Positions 35,642-35,855 of a DNA stretch of 35,855 bases are shown in pieces. Source of the DNA: Crocinitomicaceae bacterium (GTDB lineage: Bacteria; Bacteroidota; Bacteroidia; Flavobacteriales_D; Parvicellaceae); contig PBNK01000042.1 in NCBI GenBank assembly GCA_002723085.1, positions 1 to 35,855 on the forward strand. The letters are read 5' to 3'. The notes below the pieces were generated by a model. The model ran no database searches. It was not told where the DNA came from and saw nothing but the letters and a program-made list of their open reading frames with translations. How positions within the stretch are numbered: position 1 is the first letter of the stretch; every line of letters begins with the position of its first letter. Position numbers and translations under genes: made by a program.

Positions 35642-35855
35642 ATGAAATTCTATAAAACAATTTTATTTATCTGCATATTATTTACAAATTCATTCTATTC
35701 TTTTTCTCAAGAATTAATTATTGGTGAAGAAAGAATTGAACCTGGAATTGCCGTTGTTTTTGAAGGGGCAATAAAAGATATGATTATGCCTTCTTCAACT
35801 AATTTAAATGAAAACCTAACTGATATTCATATTGAAGCAAGAGTTAATTGGGATA
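35642..35855 (+). CDS. Exported protein, probably P19-like metal-binding (partial)
   Basis: The first 71 residues lie in the window, and the gene runs off the end. A signal peptide (MKFYKTILFICILFTNSFYSFSQ) is followed by IGEERIEPGIAVVFEGAIKD and ENLTDIHIEARVNWD. The D-x-H-x-E-A pattern resembles the copper/iron-binding face of periplasmic P19/FetP/Tp34 proteins, which help ferrous iron uptake. The match is from a short stretch, so the assignment is tentative. It is divergent from the VWA-OmpA gene; a weak promoter (TTG 35581-35583, TACTTTTA near 35606) precedes it. Confidence 0.5.
   Translation, partial: MKFYKTILFICILFTNSFYSFSQELIIGEERIEPGIAVVFEGAIKDMIMPSSTNLNENLTDIHIEARVNWD

Overview
The window looks like chromosomal DNA of a Bacteroidota member, most likely a free-living, possibly marine Flavobacteriales. 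Support comes from the low GC content, five secreted proteins with type IX secretion (T9SS) C-terminal domains or a variant of them, a prephenate dehydratase / aminotransferase / prephenate dehydrogenase / DAHP synthase-chorismate mutase operon with the mutase at the C-terminus, exact copies of the Bacteroidota -7 box TAnnTTTG before several genes, and few Shine-Dalgarno sites. There is no rRNA, tRNA, CRISPR array, phage or insertion sequence. The genus cannot be fixed from this sequence.

Layout. 1-3.7 kb: the tail of a cold-shock gene with its terminator, then a leftward operon of class IV aminotransferase, a sulfotransferase-like P-loop protein overlapping it by 17 bases, and an Uup-type ABC-F ATPase. 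3.8-7.7 kb: a compact rightward operon for phenylalanine and tyrosine synthesis. 7.8-14.2 kb: RNA and translation genes (two DEAD-box helicases, a KR-rich cold-shock-domain protein, a YbiT-type ABC-F ATPase, a small protein of unknown function) plus an aldo/keto reductase. 14.2-22.5 kb: housekeeping enzymes (OsmC protein, acyl-CoA thioesterase, YqaA membrane protein, luciferase-like oxidoreductase, glycosyltransferase with sulfotransferase, HI0933-type flavoprotein, lipoprotein-like YyaL/DUF255 protein, methyltransferase).

22.5-35.9 kb is envelope and secretome territory. A tight rightward run (22456-24598) encodes an HMA-like metal-binding protein, a T9SS-exported thioredoxin-like protein and an outer-membrane barrel whose predicted mature N-terminus carries a Cys-Cys motif. 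It is the best candidate here for an undescribed functional unit, probably metal or thiol handling. A leftward operon (28301-24604) follows: rhodanese-thioredoxin lipoprotein, MORN-repeat protein and secreted CotH-kinase-like protein. Then come a secreted binding-module protein converging on a secreted esterase, a small Cys-rich secreted protein, a small barrel, a Kazal-type lipoprotein, an OB-like lipoprotein, a decayed LETM1-like pseudogene, a 927-residue propeller/VWA/OmpA protein and the start of a probable P19-like metal-binding protein.

The first 14 kb is mostly central metabolism and translation upkeep. The last 13 kb is export and surface function, with thiol chemistry (CxxC, rhodanese, thioredoxin, OsmC) and metal ligands as recurring themes. 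All family names come from motif reading and memory of families, not from searches.
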